From NCBI RefSeq assembly GCF_000220835.1, contig NZ_GL985606.1, positions 116,794-179,796 on the forward strand: 63,003 nt of DNA, written 5' to 3'. Numbering within the stretch: position 1 is the stretch's first letter; each line of letters starts with the position of its first letter. Positions 25,378 through 33,747 of this stretch are shown here, piece after piece. A program made the position numbers and the translations under genes. The stretch comes from Actinomyces sp. oral taxon 448 str. F0400 (GTDB lineage: Bacteria > Actinomycetota > Actinomycetes > Actinomycetales > Actinomycetaceae). The notes beneath the pieces were generated by a model. The model was not told the origin of the DNA, searched no databases, and worked only from the letters and a program-made list of their open reading frames with translations.

Positions 25378-26358
25378 ATGCCCATCACGCACAGCACGGC
25401 GCGCACGCTCGCCCGTGCCGCGGGAGGTGTGACCGCCGCGGGGATCTGCCTGCTCGGCTATACGCTCCTGGAGGCGCGCCGCCCCGTCCTGCGTCGTATC
25501 GATGTCCCCGTCCTCGCCCCCGGCGAGCGGCCCCTGACAGTCCTGCACCTGGCGGATCTGCACCTGACCGACCGCACTGAGGCTCGAGTGGCCTGGGTGC
25601 GGGAGTTGGCTCGAGTACGCCCGGACGTCGTCGTCAACACCGGGGACAACCTGTCCTTCGCCAGCGGCCTGGAACCACTCGCGCGCGCGCTCGAACCCCT
25701 CCTCGGCCTGCCCGGAGCCTTCGTCCTGGGAGACCACGACTATCGCACGACGCTTTTCAGACTCCCCACGCGCTATCTGCGTACGAACCCGGTGTCGGCC
25801 TACGAGGGACTCGACGAGGCCGAGATTGCGCTGCCGTGGGAGGCGGTGCGCGATCTGCAGGCCTCGGGCGGGTGGACCGATCTGACCAACACCCGCAGCG
25901 CACTCATCACGGGCGGCAGACGCATCGACCTGGTAGGCGTGGATGATCCGCACGCCGAACGCGACGCCTATCCTGCGCCGGGGCACCCGGCGCAGGAAAG
26001 CTCGGGAATCGCGGTGCGCGACCGCGACGGCCATCGGTTGCGGATCGGGCTGGTCCACTCCCCCTATCGGCGCGTGCTCGACGCCATGGCGGCCGACGGC
26101 GTCGGGCTGGCACTGGCAGGCCACACGCACGGGGGTCAGCTGTGCCTGCCCGGTGTCGGAGCGCTGGTGACCAACTGCGACCTCGATCGGGGGCGGGCCT
26201 CAGGCCTGTCGCAATGGCCGGGGCGCACCGGCACGTCGGAAGCGACTGGTGACATGTACCTGCACGTCTCAGCGGGGTTGGGCACGAGCCCGTACACGCC
26301 CGTGCGTCTGGCCTGTCCTCCCGAAGCGACCCTACTCACGCTGCGGCCGGCGGCCTGA
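25378..26358 (+). CDS. Membrane-associated metallophosphoesterase
   Basis: 326 residues. Metal-binding motifs are VLHLADLHLTD, VVVNTGDNLSF, GDHDYRTTLF (GDHD in place of the usual GNHD) and GHTHGGQLCLP. A single N-terminal helix follows the first basic residues. It starts 6 nt after the PBP stop, forming an operon with it, as in the ponA2-Rv3683 pair. Probably acts on envelope phosphoesters; substrate unknown. Confidence 0.88.
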   Translation: MPITHSTARTLARAAGGVTAAGICLLGYTLLEARRPVLRRIDVPVLAPGERPLTVLHLADLHLTDRTEARVAWVRELARVRPDVVVNTGDNLSFASGLEPLARALEPLLGLPGAFVLGDHDYRTTLFRLPTRYLRTNPVSAYEGLDEAEIALPWEAVRDLQASGGWTDLTNTRSALITGGRRIDLVGVDDPHAERDAYPAPGHPAQESSGIAVRDRDGHRLRIGLVHSPYRRVLDAMAADGVGLALAGHTHGGQLCLPGVGALVTNCDLDRGRASGLSQWPGRTGTSEATGDMYLHVSAGLGTSPYTPVRLACPPEATLLTLRPAA

Positions 26359-26407
26359 ACGCGATTCCACTTCCCATCCGCATCTCGACGCCGGATCAGC
26401 GGCGACC

Positions 26408-26974
26408 CTATCGGGTCTGCGGATTGCTCGACGGCGCCGTGCGCGAGAGTTCGCGCTCGAAGGTCGTCAGGGCCCGTGGTGAGGCGAGGACGAAACGGAT
26501 GAGTTCCAGGGCGACCACGGCCTGCGGGGCGGCGGCGCGGGCCTCCAGCTGCCGTGCCTGGTCGACGGCGATCCGGGCGACATCCTCCATCGACCATCCG
26601 AAGGCGCCGGCGCTCACGGCCGGCAGGGCGATGGAACGGCAGCCCAGCCGAACGGCGAGCTCCAGACTGCTCGCGAAGGCGTCGCGCAGGAGTCGGGGGT
26701 CGTTCTGCCCGGCGTGACGGTTCGGGCCGACGGTGTGGATGACCCACCGGGCGGGCAAGTCGAAGCCTGGAGTCTCGATGGCGTGCCCGACGTCCAGGCC
26801 GCCGGGCAGCTCGGTGCGGCGCAGCGCCTTGCAGGCGGCGAGCAGCTCCGGGCCGGCGGCACGGTGGATGGCGCCATCGACTCCTCCTCCGCCCAGAAGC
26901 GCGCGGTTGGCGGCGTTGACGATGGCGTCGACCTGCTGCGTGGTGATGTCACCGGTGACGGCTTCGATTCTCAT
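26408..26974 (-). CDS. Macro domain protein, O-acetyl-ADP-ribose deacetylase-like
   Basis: 188 residues. MRIEAVTGDITTQQVDAIVN, then AANRALLGGGGVDGAIHRAA and IALPAVSAGAFGWSMED are the ligand loops of the MacroD/YmdB group that hydrolyses O-acetyl-ADP-ribose or ADP-ribosyl-protein bonds. The ATG follows GGGAGGGAGATCAGG. The frame is open upstream, but that part reads into the tRNA gene and is not coding. Confidence 0.9.
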   Translation of the reverse strand: MRIEAVTGDITTQQVDAIVNAANRALLGGGGVDGAIHRAAGPELLAACKALRRTELPGGLDVGHAIETPGFDLPARWVIHTVGPNRHAGQNDPRLLRDAFASSLELAVRLGCRSIALPAVSAGAFGWSMEDVARIAVDQARQLEARAAAPQAVVALELIRFVLASPRALTTFERELSRTAPSSNPQTR

Positions 26975-27199
26975 CCTGATCTCCCTCCCGGTCTCCCCGG
27001 ACCCGCACGCACCGTCGGCCTGGAGTCGGCGGGCGACGACTCCGGGCCGGGATCGATAGCGGCGGGGCGAGAGCACGTGCGACGTCAGTGAACCCGCTTC
27101 CCGACGCAGGATGCAAGACCGAGCGGCGCGTGACCGACGCCTCCTCAGCCGAATTTCCTTCCATTGTGACGATCCGACTATGCTGTTCCCTGCTGCACG

Positions 27200-27273
<74 letters not shown>

Positions 27274-27370
27274 CGACGAGCACGTCGACGAGCTCGCTCG
27301 TATGACGTGCGAGGAGGGCGGTGCTGCAGGCCACCGAGCTGAATGGCTACCGAACTTCGCCGCGACGCCC

Positions 27371-28030
27371 TCAGCCGGAGGTCGTCAGACGCACGAGATC
27401 CGCGATCATGTCCTGGTCCGATGTCCAACCGACAAGGACGCCGCGTTCGGGCAACGACACGATCCCGTGTAGCCCGCACCAGAACAGGCGCGCCGCCGTC
27501 TGCGCGTCCAGGTCGTCATGCGTCGAGCAGGCACCGATCAGCGTGGCAACGGCGTCGAACAGCTCAGCGCCGGGCATATTCATCTGCTCGGCGGGCACCC
27601 TGGAACTGTCGAACAGACCGTGATAGGTGGCGGAGCTGGTTCTCCCCCATTCCACGTAGCGCTCGGCCATGACGATCAACTGGGCACGGGCCCGTTCGGG
27701 GAACAGGTCATCGAGCCTCACCCCCTCAGTCAAGGCCGCCGCGAGCGCCGCGAAGCGCTTGGTGAGCACCTCGCCGACCAGCTCCTGGCTGCTGGCGAAG
27801 TGACGGTAGGGCGCCATCGGCGAGACACCGGCGCGTCGTGCCACCTCGCGCAGGGAGATCGTGTCCGGGGACGCGACCTCGTCCAGCAGGCTGTCGGCCG
27901 CGTTGAGCAAGTCCTCGCGCAGGCGCCATCCTTCGCCTCGACGATTGCGTGTACGCCGGCTCCGGCCGGGGCCGGACGCGGCTGATGAGGACTGTGCGCT
28001 CACATCGTGCGAGTATGCCAGACCCGACAT
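27371..28030 (-). CDS. TetR-family regulator
   Basis: 219 residues. A basic N-terminus is followed by the DNA-binding helices [20 protein letters not shown] and [13 protein letters not shown], then a TetR_C-type domain. It stands alone after tRNA-Pro with no obvious partner gene. An operator-like sequence 35 nt upstream suggests autoregulation. Confidence 0.88.
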   Translation of the reverse strand: MSGLAYSHDVSAQSSSAASGPGRSRRTRNRRGEGWRLREDLLNAADSLLDEVASPDTISLREVARRAGVSPMAPYRHFASSQELVGEVLTKRFAALAAALTEGVRLDDLFPERARAQLIVMAERYVEWGRTSSATYHGLFDSSRVPAEQMNMPGAELFDAVATLIGACSTHDDLDAQTAARLFWCGLHGIVSLPERGVLVGWTSDQDMIADLVRLTTSG

Positions 28031-28064
28031 CGGCCTGCGGCGACTGACGGGAACGGCATGGTCT

Positions 28065-28078
28065 CGTTACAGTAAACG
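28065..28078. promoter_or_regulatory. Operator-like site upstream of tetR
   Basis: CGTTACAGTAAACG has CGTT/AACG arms around 6 nt and lies 35 nt upstream of the tetR ATG. Imperfect in the centre. Confidence 0.4.
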
Positions 28079-28136
28079 ACTGTCTGCTCAATCGGGCGGG
28101 ACCTTACTGCCTCGCGTCCTCCGGCACGGACGCGGC

Positions 28137-28161
28137 GGGCGGGGCGCTTCATGCCCCGCCC
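28137..28161 (-). terminator. Hairpin downstream of the response-regulator operon
   Basis: GGGCGGGGC, loop GCTTCAT, GCCCCGCCC: a perfect 9-bp stem located 85 nt past the response regulator stop and before the next minus-strand gene. Confidence 0.65.
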
Positions 28162-28245
28162 CGAGTCCCGGCCTGAAGCCCGGGCGTCGATCGTCGGCGT
28201 CGGCACGTGAGCCGGTCCATCCGGGCCCGTAGACGCCAGCGGGTT

Positions 28246-28956
28246 TCATCCCTGGACGTCGCGCATGAGGATGACGAGCTGCACCCGGTCGCGCAGGTTC
28301 AGCTTGGACAGGATGCGGGTGACGTTCTTCTTCACCGAGCCGGGGGCGATGATCAGGCGCTGCGCGATCTCGGCGTTGGTCAGTCCCTGGGCGACGAGTT
28401 CGGCCACCTCGCGCTCACGCGGGCTCAGCCTCCCCAGCTGGTTCTGGGCGGCGCGCTGCTGGGGCGAGGTCGCCGAGCGGATCATGTGCCGGTTGATCAG
28501 CTGGCGGGTGATGCGCGGGGTGAGAATGGCGTCGCCGCAGGCAACGGCTCGGATCGCCTGGTGGAGCTGCGCCATTCGACTGTCCTTGAGCAGGAAGCCC
28601 GAGGCTCCGGCGGACAGCGCGCCGAAGGCGTAATCGTCCTGGTCGTAGGTGGTCAGCACCAGCGTTCTGATGGACGGGTAGAGCTGGGTGATGCGCGCGG
28701 TGGCGTCGACCCCGTTGAGGACGGGCATGCGAACGTCCATGAGTATGACGTGGGGCAGCGGCCGGTGGGCGCCGCTCAGGCGGGCGAGCTGGTCGAGGGC
28801 GTCCCGGCCGTCGACGGCGAGGCCGAGGACCTGCATGTCGGGGGCCCGTCTGATCATGAGGGACATGCCCATGCGGGCGCCCTTCTGGTCATCGACGATC
28901 ATGACGGTGATCGGCCCGCCGGACCCGCTTGCGCCGCTGGAGGATGAGGTCGTCAT
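28246..28956 (-). CDS. LanR-type NarL/LuxR response regulator
   Basis: 236 residues. The receiver domain has ITVMIVDDQKGARMGMSLMI, phosphoacceptor VILMDVRMPVLNG and the conserved Lys in GFLLKDSRM. The LuxR-type helix-turn-helix is LSPREREVAELVAQGLTNAE. The start overlaps the kinase stop by 4 nt (ATGA). As the last gene of the lanthipeptide self-protection operon it probably senses, through the kinase, the peptide or cell-wall stress and controls one or both lan operons. Confidence 0.92.
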   Translation of the reverse strand: MTTSSSSGASGSGGPITVMIVDDQKGARMGMSLMIRRAPDMQVLGLAVDGRDALDQLARLSGAHRPLPHVILMDVRMPVLNGVDATARITQLYPSIRTLVLTTYDQDDYAFGALSAGASGFLLKDSRMAQLHQAIRAVACGDAILTPRITRQLINRHMIRSATSPQQRAAQNQLGRLSPREREVAELVAQGLTNAEIAQRLIIAPGSVKKNVTRILSKLNLRDRVQLVILMRDVQG

Positions 28957-30350
28957 AGGTTCTTCCCAAAGGGCTGAAGGGGGATGACGGCGCGCAGGCT
29001 CCATCCGCCGGGGATGGGGCCGGCGCTCAGGACGCCACCGCGCTCGCGGAGCATATCGGCCAGGTGGGTCAGCCCGTTGCCGGGCGGGGGCACGGGTCGT
29101 CGCTGGGCTCCGACATCCTGGGTATTGGCGCCGTCGTCGGACACCGTGATCCGGGTGGCGGAGTCGTCGTGGTCCAGAGCGAGGACGATGCGGGTGGCGC
29201 CTGCGGCGTGGCGCATGACGTTGGTTAGGGCCTCGCGCACGACGGTGAAGACGGTGTCCGCGATGACGGGATCCTCGGGGCGCGGTCCGGTCTCGGCCAG
29301 GGCGACGGCGAGGCCGGTGCGGCGCGTGGTGCCCAGGACGCCGGCGAGGTCGTCCCATCCGTGGAGGGCGCCGGCCGGTCCGAGGGCGGCGGGGGGCTGC
29401 TCAGCAGGCGTTCTCCTGCCCGGTTCGGCGGCGGCGGGCTGGAGGGCGTCGACGGCGTGACGCGTGTCAGCGAGTCCGTCGCGGGCGAGGGCGTTGATGG
29501 CGGTGATGGCCTCGTCGAGCTCGGCGTCCCCCGTGATGCCCGCCAGGCCCTCGGATAGGGAGAGGATGGCGGTCAGGTCGTGCCCTACGGAGTCGTGGAG
29601 CTCGGCGGCCACGCGCGCCTGGCTGCGGGCGGCGTCGCGCTGTGCGGTGAGCCGCTGCTCGGCGGTATGGGCGGCGAACTGGGCGTCGCCGTGCTCGAGG
29701 GCCTCTCTGCGGGACCGGGAGATCGATGCCGCAGTGACGGCGGCGGCGAGGAAGAAGACATCGGGGGCAACCACCTCGACCAGGGGAGAGGAACCGGTCA
29801 GAACGGCGGGGAGGATCCAGCAGGCGGTGATGACGAGCAGGCCGATCACGCGCTGAAGGGTCCCGGCGATGACGAACAGGGAGTAGAGGGCCACCAGCGG
29901 AGGCAGAGCCAGGATCGACCTCGGTCCCCACAGGTCGGTGACCGCTGAGGCCAGGCCGGTGGCGATGACGGCCGCGAGCGGCCAGCGGCGTCGGCCGAGC
30001 AGGGTCAGCACGGCGAGGATGCACAGGAGCGTCCATGAGCCGATGCTGATGTCGGGGTTCCCGGACAGAGAGTGGTTCAGGACGAGCAGCTCGAACAGGG
30101 CCATGGCGGCCACGACGCCCCACAGCGTCACGACGCTGGTGCGCCACCAGCCGACACTACGGTCCAGGAGGGTCCGCGGGGCCCTCATTTCCGTCGCGGT
30201 CGGCTCGGGCCGAGCGGGCTCCGCGGATGATCCGAGGGGTGCGGGAATTGTCGACGGAGTCGAGCCCCCGAGCCGGGTCATGGTGCGCCATGCGGCCACG
30301 ACCCGGTCCAGGAGGGGGCGCGGGGACATTGTCTGCGGGGTCGCGCTCAT
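28953..30350 (-). CDS. LanK-type histidine kinase (DesK/NarX class)
   Basis: 465 residues from the ATG that overlaps the upstream permease stop (ATGA at 30347). About five membrane helices lie between residues 70 and 190, for example LWGVVAAMALFELLVLNHSL and VIGLLVITACWILPAVL. The HisKA_3 histidine is in ELHDSVGHDLTAILSLSEGL. The C-terminal HATPase ends GNGLTHLADMLRERGGVLS. No large extracellular domain, as in kinases sensing within the membrane. It partners the adjacent regulator. Confidence 0.9.
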   Translation of the reverse strand: MSATPQTMSPRPLLDRVVAAWRTMTRLGGSTPSTIPAPLGSSAEPARPEPTATEMRAPRTLLDRSVGWWRTSVVTLWGVVAAMALFELLVLNHSLSGNPDISIGSWTLLCILAVLTLLGRRRWPLAAVIATGLASAVTDLWGPRSILALPPLVALYSLFVIAGTLQRVIGLLVITACWILPAVLTGSSPLVEVVAPDVFFLAAAVTAASISRSRREALEHGDAQFAAHTAEQRLTAQRDAARSQARVAAELHDSVGHDLTAILSLSEGLAGITGDAELDEAITAINALARDGLADTRHAVDALQPAAAEPGRRTPAEQPPAALGPAGALHGWDDLAGVLGTTRRTGLAVALAETGPRPEDPVIADTVFTVVREALTNVMRHAAGATRIVLALDHDDSATRITVSDDGANTQDVGAQRRPVPPPGNGLTHLADMLRERGGVLSAGPIPGGWSLRAVIPLQPFGKNL

Positions 30351-31171
30351 GAGGCCCGGTTGACGGCACGCCGCAGCGCCAGTGCCCATACGAGCGCCCA
30401 CAGGATGCCGAGTAAAGTGACGAAGATCATAGAACTCATGGAGTCGATACTACCAGGATCACGAGAAGCACAGGCTGCGGTTATGAACGACGACGGGAGA
30501 AGAGCACCGGCCCGAGGAGCCATCACCGTGATAGCGGACCCAGCCACAACCACCACCAGCACGGTAGCCATGACCGAGGAGAATGATGTCATGATAACGC
30601 CGAGCCAGGCGAAGAACAGCTCAGCGGCAAGGATCGACACGGCAACAGGAACAATGCGCTCTGCGTACGGCCCGAGCCCTGCCGGGTCGAATCCGAGCAG
30701 CAGCCCCGTTATGACGAACTCCACCAGGAGTACCAACGCACTGAGCAGTGCGACCTGGGCCATATGGAGGATTTTACCGAGGATCATAGCGTCCTGCAGA
30801 CGGTTCGCGTTCATACGCTGCCAGTTTCGTCCCGCATGCTCGCCGGCGGCGATCTGCGCGATGAGCGCCCCCACGAGTAGAGGGATGAACATCATGGACG
30901 GCAGAAGCGTTGCCTGTCCCCACACGGCCAGCCAGCTCGCCCCCTGAGCATCGAATACGTCCCGATAACTGACATACTGGCTCGATCCGGACGCCATCCC
31001 AAGAGTGCACAAGACCACCAGCGCCACCCAGTACCAACGACTGGAGGCCTTACGGTTCTCCCACACCCAGGCCGCCCGCACCGACGGACCAGATCGAGAT
31101 CCCTGACGCTGCGAAGAACTCATGAAGGGCTCCGGCGAGGCCGGGAGCGAAGAGACTGTTGAGACGCTCAT
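30347..31171 (-). CDS. ABC transporter permease, lantibiotic self-immunity type (LanG-like)
   Basis: 274 residues, ATG chosen for the ATGA overlap with the upstream permease. Six helices follow a basic region, including WYWVALVVLCTLGMASG, MMFIPLLVGALIAQIAA and VALLSALVLLVEFVITGLLL. The GEHAGRNWQRMNANRLQ loop between helices resembles ABC-2 permeases of the LanE/LanG family. With the next permease and the ATPase it would expel the lantibiotic from the producer membrane. Confidence 0.82.
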   Translation of the reverse strand: MSVSTVSSLPASPEPFMSSSQRQGSRSGPSVRAAWVWENRKASSRWYWVALVVLCTLGMASGSSQYVSYRDVFDAQGASWLAVWGQATLLPSMMFIPLLVGALIAQIAAGEHAGRNWQRMNANRLQDAMILGKILHMAQVALLSALVLLVEFVITGLLLGFDPAGLGPYAERIVPVAVSILAAELFFAWLGVIMTSFSSVMATVLVVVVAGSAITVMAPRAGALLPSSFITAACASRDPGSIDSMSSMIFVTLLGILWALVWALALRRAVNRAS

Positions 31172-31929
31172 CGGTGACTCTCCTTGTAAACGATAACGAG
31201 GTTGGCCAGTACGACCCAGACAATGGCGACGATGACGGCGAGTGCAGAATTGAGCCATGGGCGAGACACCAGCAAGACCGTGCCGGCGCGTAATGTGGGA
31301 GCGTAATCAATCGGGCTGGCGGCACCAGCGACCCCCCACGGAATCAGCCAGCCCAGCGGTGCCAGATGATAGGGCGGCAGACCGGAGCAGAGGAAGGCCG
31401 CCAGAGCGCCGACCCCCAGTCCGACGCCCTGTTTGTGAACGCAGATCGCCAATGTCAGCTGAACCGCCACCGCCGCCACCGAGGCGGCCGCCACGACGAT
31501 CAGGGCGGGCCACAGCGCCTCCTGATAGGCCGGTGTTGTTTTCAGCCCCATCCCTGGACCCATCAGGGCGACATACGCCACAAGCAGAACCTGGCCGAGC
31601 ACAAGGACAATGGACCCCAGAGAGAGCTTCCCGACAAAACGGGTGCTCTCACGCTGCCCCAGAGCGGTGAGCAGCAACCCCATCCGCTCTTCGGTGTCCA
31701 CCGTCGCCAGACGGGAGGCCAGTATTGCTGCAATAATCGGCGGCATCAACGTAGCCAGAGAGAGGACCTCATTAAGAGACAACTCCAGCGTACGCATCTC
31801 AGGAGGTCCGCTAGCCCGCCTGGCTGTAGCGGCAGCCACCCATGCGAACTGGAGACCCATAGCCCCTGCAGCCATAAGCCAGAAGCGGCGCCGCTTGATC
31901 TTGTGTAGCTCCATGCCGATGGTGCTCAC
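31168..31929 (-). CDS. ABC transporter permease, lantibiotic self-immunity type (LanE-like)
   Basis: 253 residues from GTG; the start overlaps the ATPase stop (GTGA at 31926). MSTIGMELHKIKRRRFWLM at the N-terminus, then about six helices with TVDTEERMGLLLTALGQRES between the second and third, is the pattern of lantibiotic protection permeases. It is somewhat AT-richer and uses a wider codon range than neighbours, as does its partner, hinting at transfer. Confidence 0.82.
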   Translation of the reverse strand: MSTIGMELHKIKRRRFWLMAAGAMGLQFAWVAAATARRASGPPEMRTLELSLNEVLSLATLMPPIIAAILASRLATVDTEERMGLLLTALGQRESTRFVGKLSLGSIVLVLGQVLLVAYVALMGPGMGLKTTPAYQEALWPALIVVAAASVAAVAVQLTLAICVHKQGVGLGVGALAAFLCSGLPPYHLAPLGWLIPWGVAGAASPIDYAPTLRAGTVLLVSRPWLNSALAVIVAIVWVVLANLVIVYKESHR

Positions 31930-33146
31930 CGCTGCACCCCCCGCCCGGTCGGAATACGGGTGGTGGGAGCGGCCGTCGGATAACCGGTGCCCACGGCCAC
32001 CGGCGAGGGGCTTGCGGCCGCCGGGAACGAGGTGGGGTCGGGCGCGGTCATCGACGGGCGGACGCCGGGGGCAGGCATCGGCGAGGCGGCGCTCGCGGCC
32101 GGGCCGGATCGGTGGCCGAGCGGGTCGGTGAGTTCGAGGAAGGCCTGCTCCAGGGTCTTACGGACCGTCTGCACACGGAACACGGTATTGTTCGAGCGCA
32201 CGATGCTGGTCACCAGGTCGCCGACCACCTCGTCGGGAAGCATGGGGATGCGCACCGTCCGGCCGCGGACCTGGTGGGCGATGCGCTGCTCGTCGAGCAG
32301 GGCGGCCGCACCCGCCGGATCGGAGACGGTGACGTCGATGACGCCGTCGTCCTGGAGCCCGGACAGCGGGCCCTGATAGCGCAACCGCCCGGCGCAGATG
32401 ATGCCGACGATATCCGCCATCTGCTCGATCTCGCTGAGGATGTGGGAGGAGACGAGGACGGTCATGCCCTCCTGGCGGGCCAGAGCCATGATGAGCTGGC
32501 GGATCTCGGCGACGCCGGCGGGGTCCAGTCCGTTGGTCGGTTCGTCCAGAAGCATGAGCGGAGGGTCGGCCAGGAGGGCCATGGCCAGCCCCAGACGCTG
32601 CTTCATACCCAGGGAGTAGTCCTTGACGAGCTTCTTGTCCTGGCCGGTCAGTGCGACGGTGGCCAGGGTGTGCTGGACGCGCGCCCGCGGCAGGCCGAGA
32701 TAGTCGGCGACCATGGTGAGATTCTCCGGGCCGGTGAGCCTCGGGTAGTAGGAGGGCCCCTCGATGAGGGAGCCGATGGTACCGGCCGGCAAGGGCGAGC
32801 GGACGCTCACCGGGTGGCCCATGACGCTCATGGTCCCCGAGGTGGGGCGGGTCAACCCCAGGAGGAGCTTCATGGTGGTGGACTTCCCGGCGCCGTTGGG
32901 GCCGAGGAACCCGTAGATGCCGCCGTGGGGGACCCGCAGGTCCACGTGGTCGACGGCGTGGAAGTCGCCGTAGGTCTTCGTCAGGCCGTCGGTGGCGACG
33001 ACCAGGTCGTGCGCGCCGCGTCCGGGGCCGGAGGACGGCTGTCCCGCCGGGCCGAGCGTCGCGGGAGCCGACTGCTGCGCGGGCGGCCGGCCTGGAGCCG
33101 ACCAGGGCGCGGTCGCGGGTGCGGGGGAGTTCGCTGCTGTGCTCAT
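31926..33146 (-). CDS. ABC transporter ATPase, lantibiotic self-immunity type (LanF-like)
   Basis: 406 residues from ATG at 33146; GTG at 33203 would add 19. Walker A FLGPNGAGKSTTMKLLLGL, signature YSLGMKQRLGLAMALLA and Walker B PLMLLDEPTNGLDPAG are intact, followed by the SSHILSEIEQMADIVGII H-loop region. This is the BcrA/LanF class. About 90 residues of Pro/Ala/Ser-rich tail after FLELTDPLGH are unusual for this family. First gene of the five-gene minus-strand operon divergent from the lan genes. Confidence 0.88.
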   Translation of the reverse strand: MSTAANSPAPATAPWSAPGRPPAQQSAPATLGPAGQPSSGPGRGAHDLVVATDGLTKTYGDFHAVDHVDLRVPHGGIYGFLGPNGAGKSTTMKLLLGLTRPTSGTMSVMGHPVSVRSPLPAGTIGSLIEGPSYYPRLTGPENLTMVADYLGLPRARVQHTLATVALTGQDKKLVKDYSLGMKQRLGLAMALLADPPLMLLDEPTNGLDPAGVAEIRQLIMALARQEGMTVLVSSHILSEIEQMADIVGIICAGRLRYQGPLSGLQDDGVIDVTVSDPAGAAALLDEQRIAHQVRGRTVRIPMLPDEVVGDLVTSIVRSNNTVFRVQTVRKTLEQAFLELTDPLGHRSGPAASAASPMPAPGVRPSMTAPDPTSFPAAASPSPVAVGTGYPTAAPTTRIPTGRGVQR

Positions 33147-33391
33147 GGAGCCATGAGACCTCGAGGCCGTGCCCGCCCGCACCGCTGGAGCTGAAGCTGT
33201 CACCCATGGGGTACTGCCGCGGGCCGGCGACCCGGCAGGTCGGAGTATTCCCCGGAATCATGAGGTTTCACTCTATCGACATCACCGCCGTCAGCGGCAC
33301 CACGATCAAATCAGATAACAGTGAAACAAAAAGTGCGACAAAGATATTGTTCTGTTACGCAAACCGCCCCGGATAACAATTCCGCAACCAC

Positions 33392-33409
33392 TGTCACCCC
33401 AGGGTGACA
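33392..33409. promoter_or_regulatory. Perfect inverted repeat in lan divergent promoter region
   Basis: TGTCACCC-CA-GGGTGACA: perfect 8-bp arms around 2 nt. It lies 124 nt upstream of the lanthipeptide precursor ATG and in the intergenic region shared with the divergent ABC/two-component operon. Symmetry and size suit a dimeric LuxR-type regulator; binding is inferred. Confidence 0.6.
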
Positions 33410-33533
33410 AACGACTTCAGCCACTAGCGCTCCCGTCCCACAAGGCAAAGACTCGTCCCGTGACCGCGATCACCGTCGGGTGGCTTTCGGATCTCACCCT
33501 CACACCTCACTCAGAACCACGAAAGGACATATT

Positions 33534-33668
33534 ATGACTGCTGACATTCTCGTTGAGATGACCGACGCCGAACTCGACGCCACCCTCGGCGCAGGGAACG
33601 GGGTGTTCCACACCATCTCCCACGAGTGCTACTACAACTCCTGGGCATTCATCTTCACCTGCTGCTGA
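33534..33668 (+). CDS. lanA: Class II lanthipeptide precursor, lacticin 481/variacin group
   Basis: 44 residues, ATG after GAAAGGACATATT. The leader MTADILVEMTDAELDATLGA ends in GA, the double-glycine-type site cut by C39 peptidases; EMTDAELDATLGA closely parallels the lacticin 481 leader EVTESELDLILGA (from memory). The 24-residue core contains VFHTISHEC, NSW and IFTCC. It matches lacticin 481 (VIHTISHEC, NSW, VFTCC) but has YY in place of NM, A for Q, F for I, I for V and no final Ser. By homology, rings would join T27-C32, S29-C43 and S36-C44, with T42 dehydrated. It should bind lipid II through the THxEC-type ring. LanM and LanT follow. Confidence 0.93.
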   Translation: MTADILVEMTDAELDATLGAGNGVFHTISHECYYNSWAFIFTCC

Positions 33669-33747
33669 CCATTGACCGTCCAATAGGCCGGTAGACACGT
33701 AAACCAGCACGAGACCCGAAAGTCACCCGACCCCCGGAAGAATCCCC

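Noticed and set aside
27274-27370. Integrated element next to tRNA-Pro
   Set aside because: No integrase, and no repeat of the tRNA 3' end was noticed downstream; the neighbouring tetR looks like ordinary backbone.
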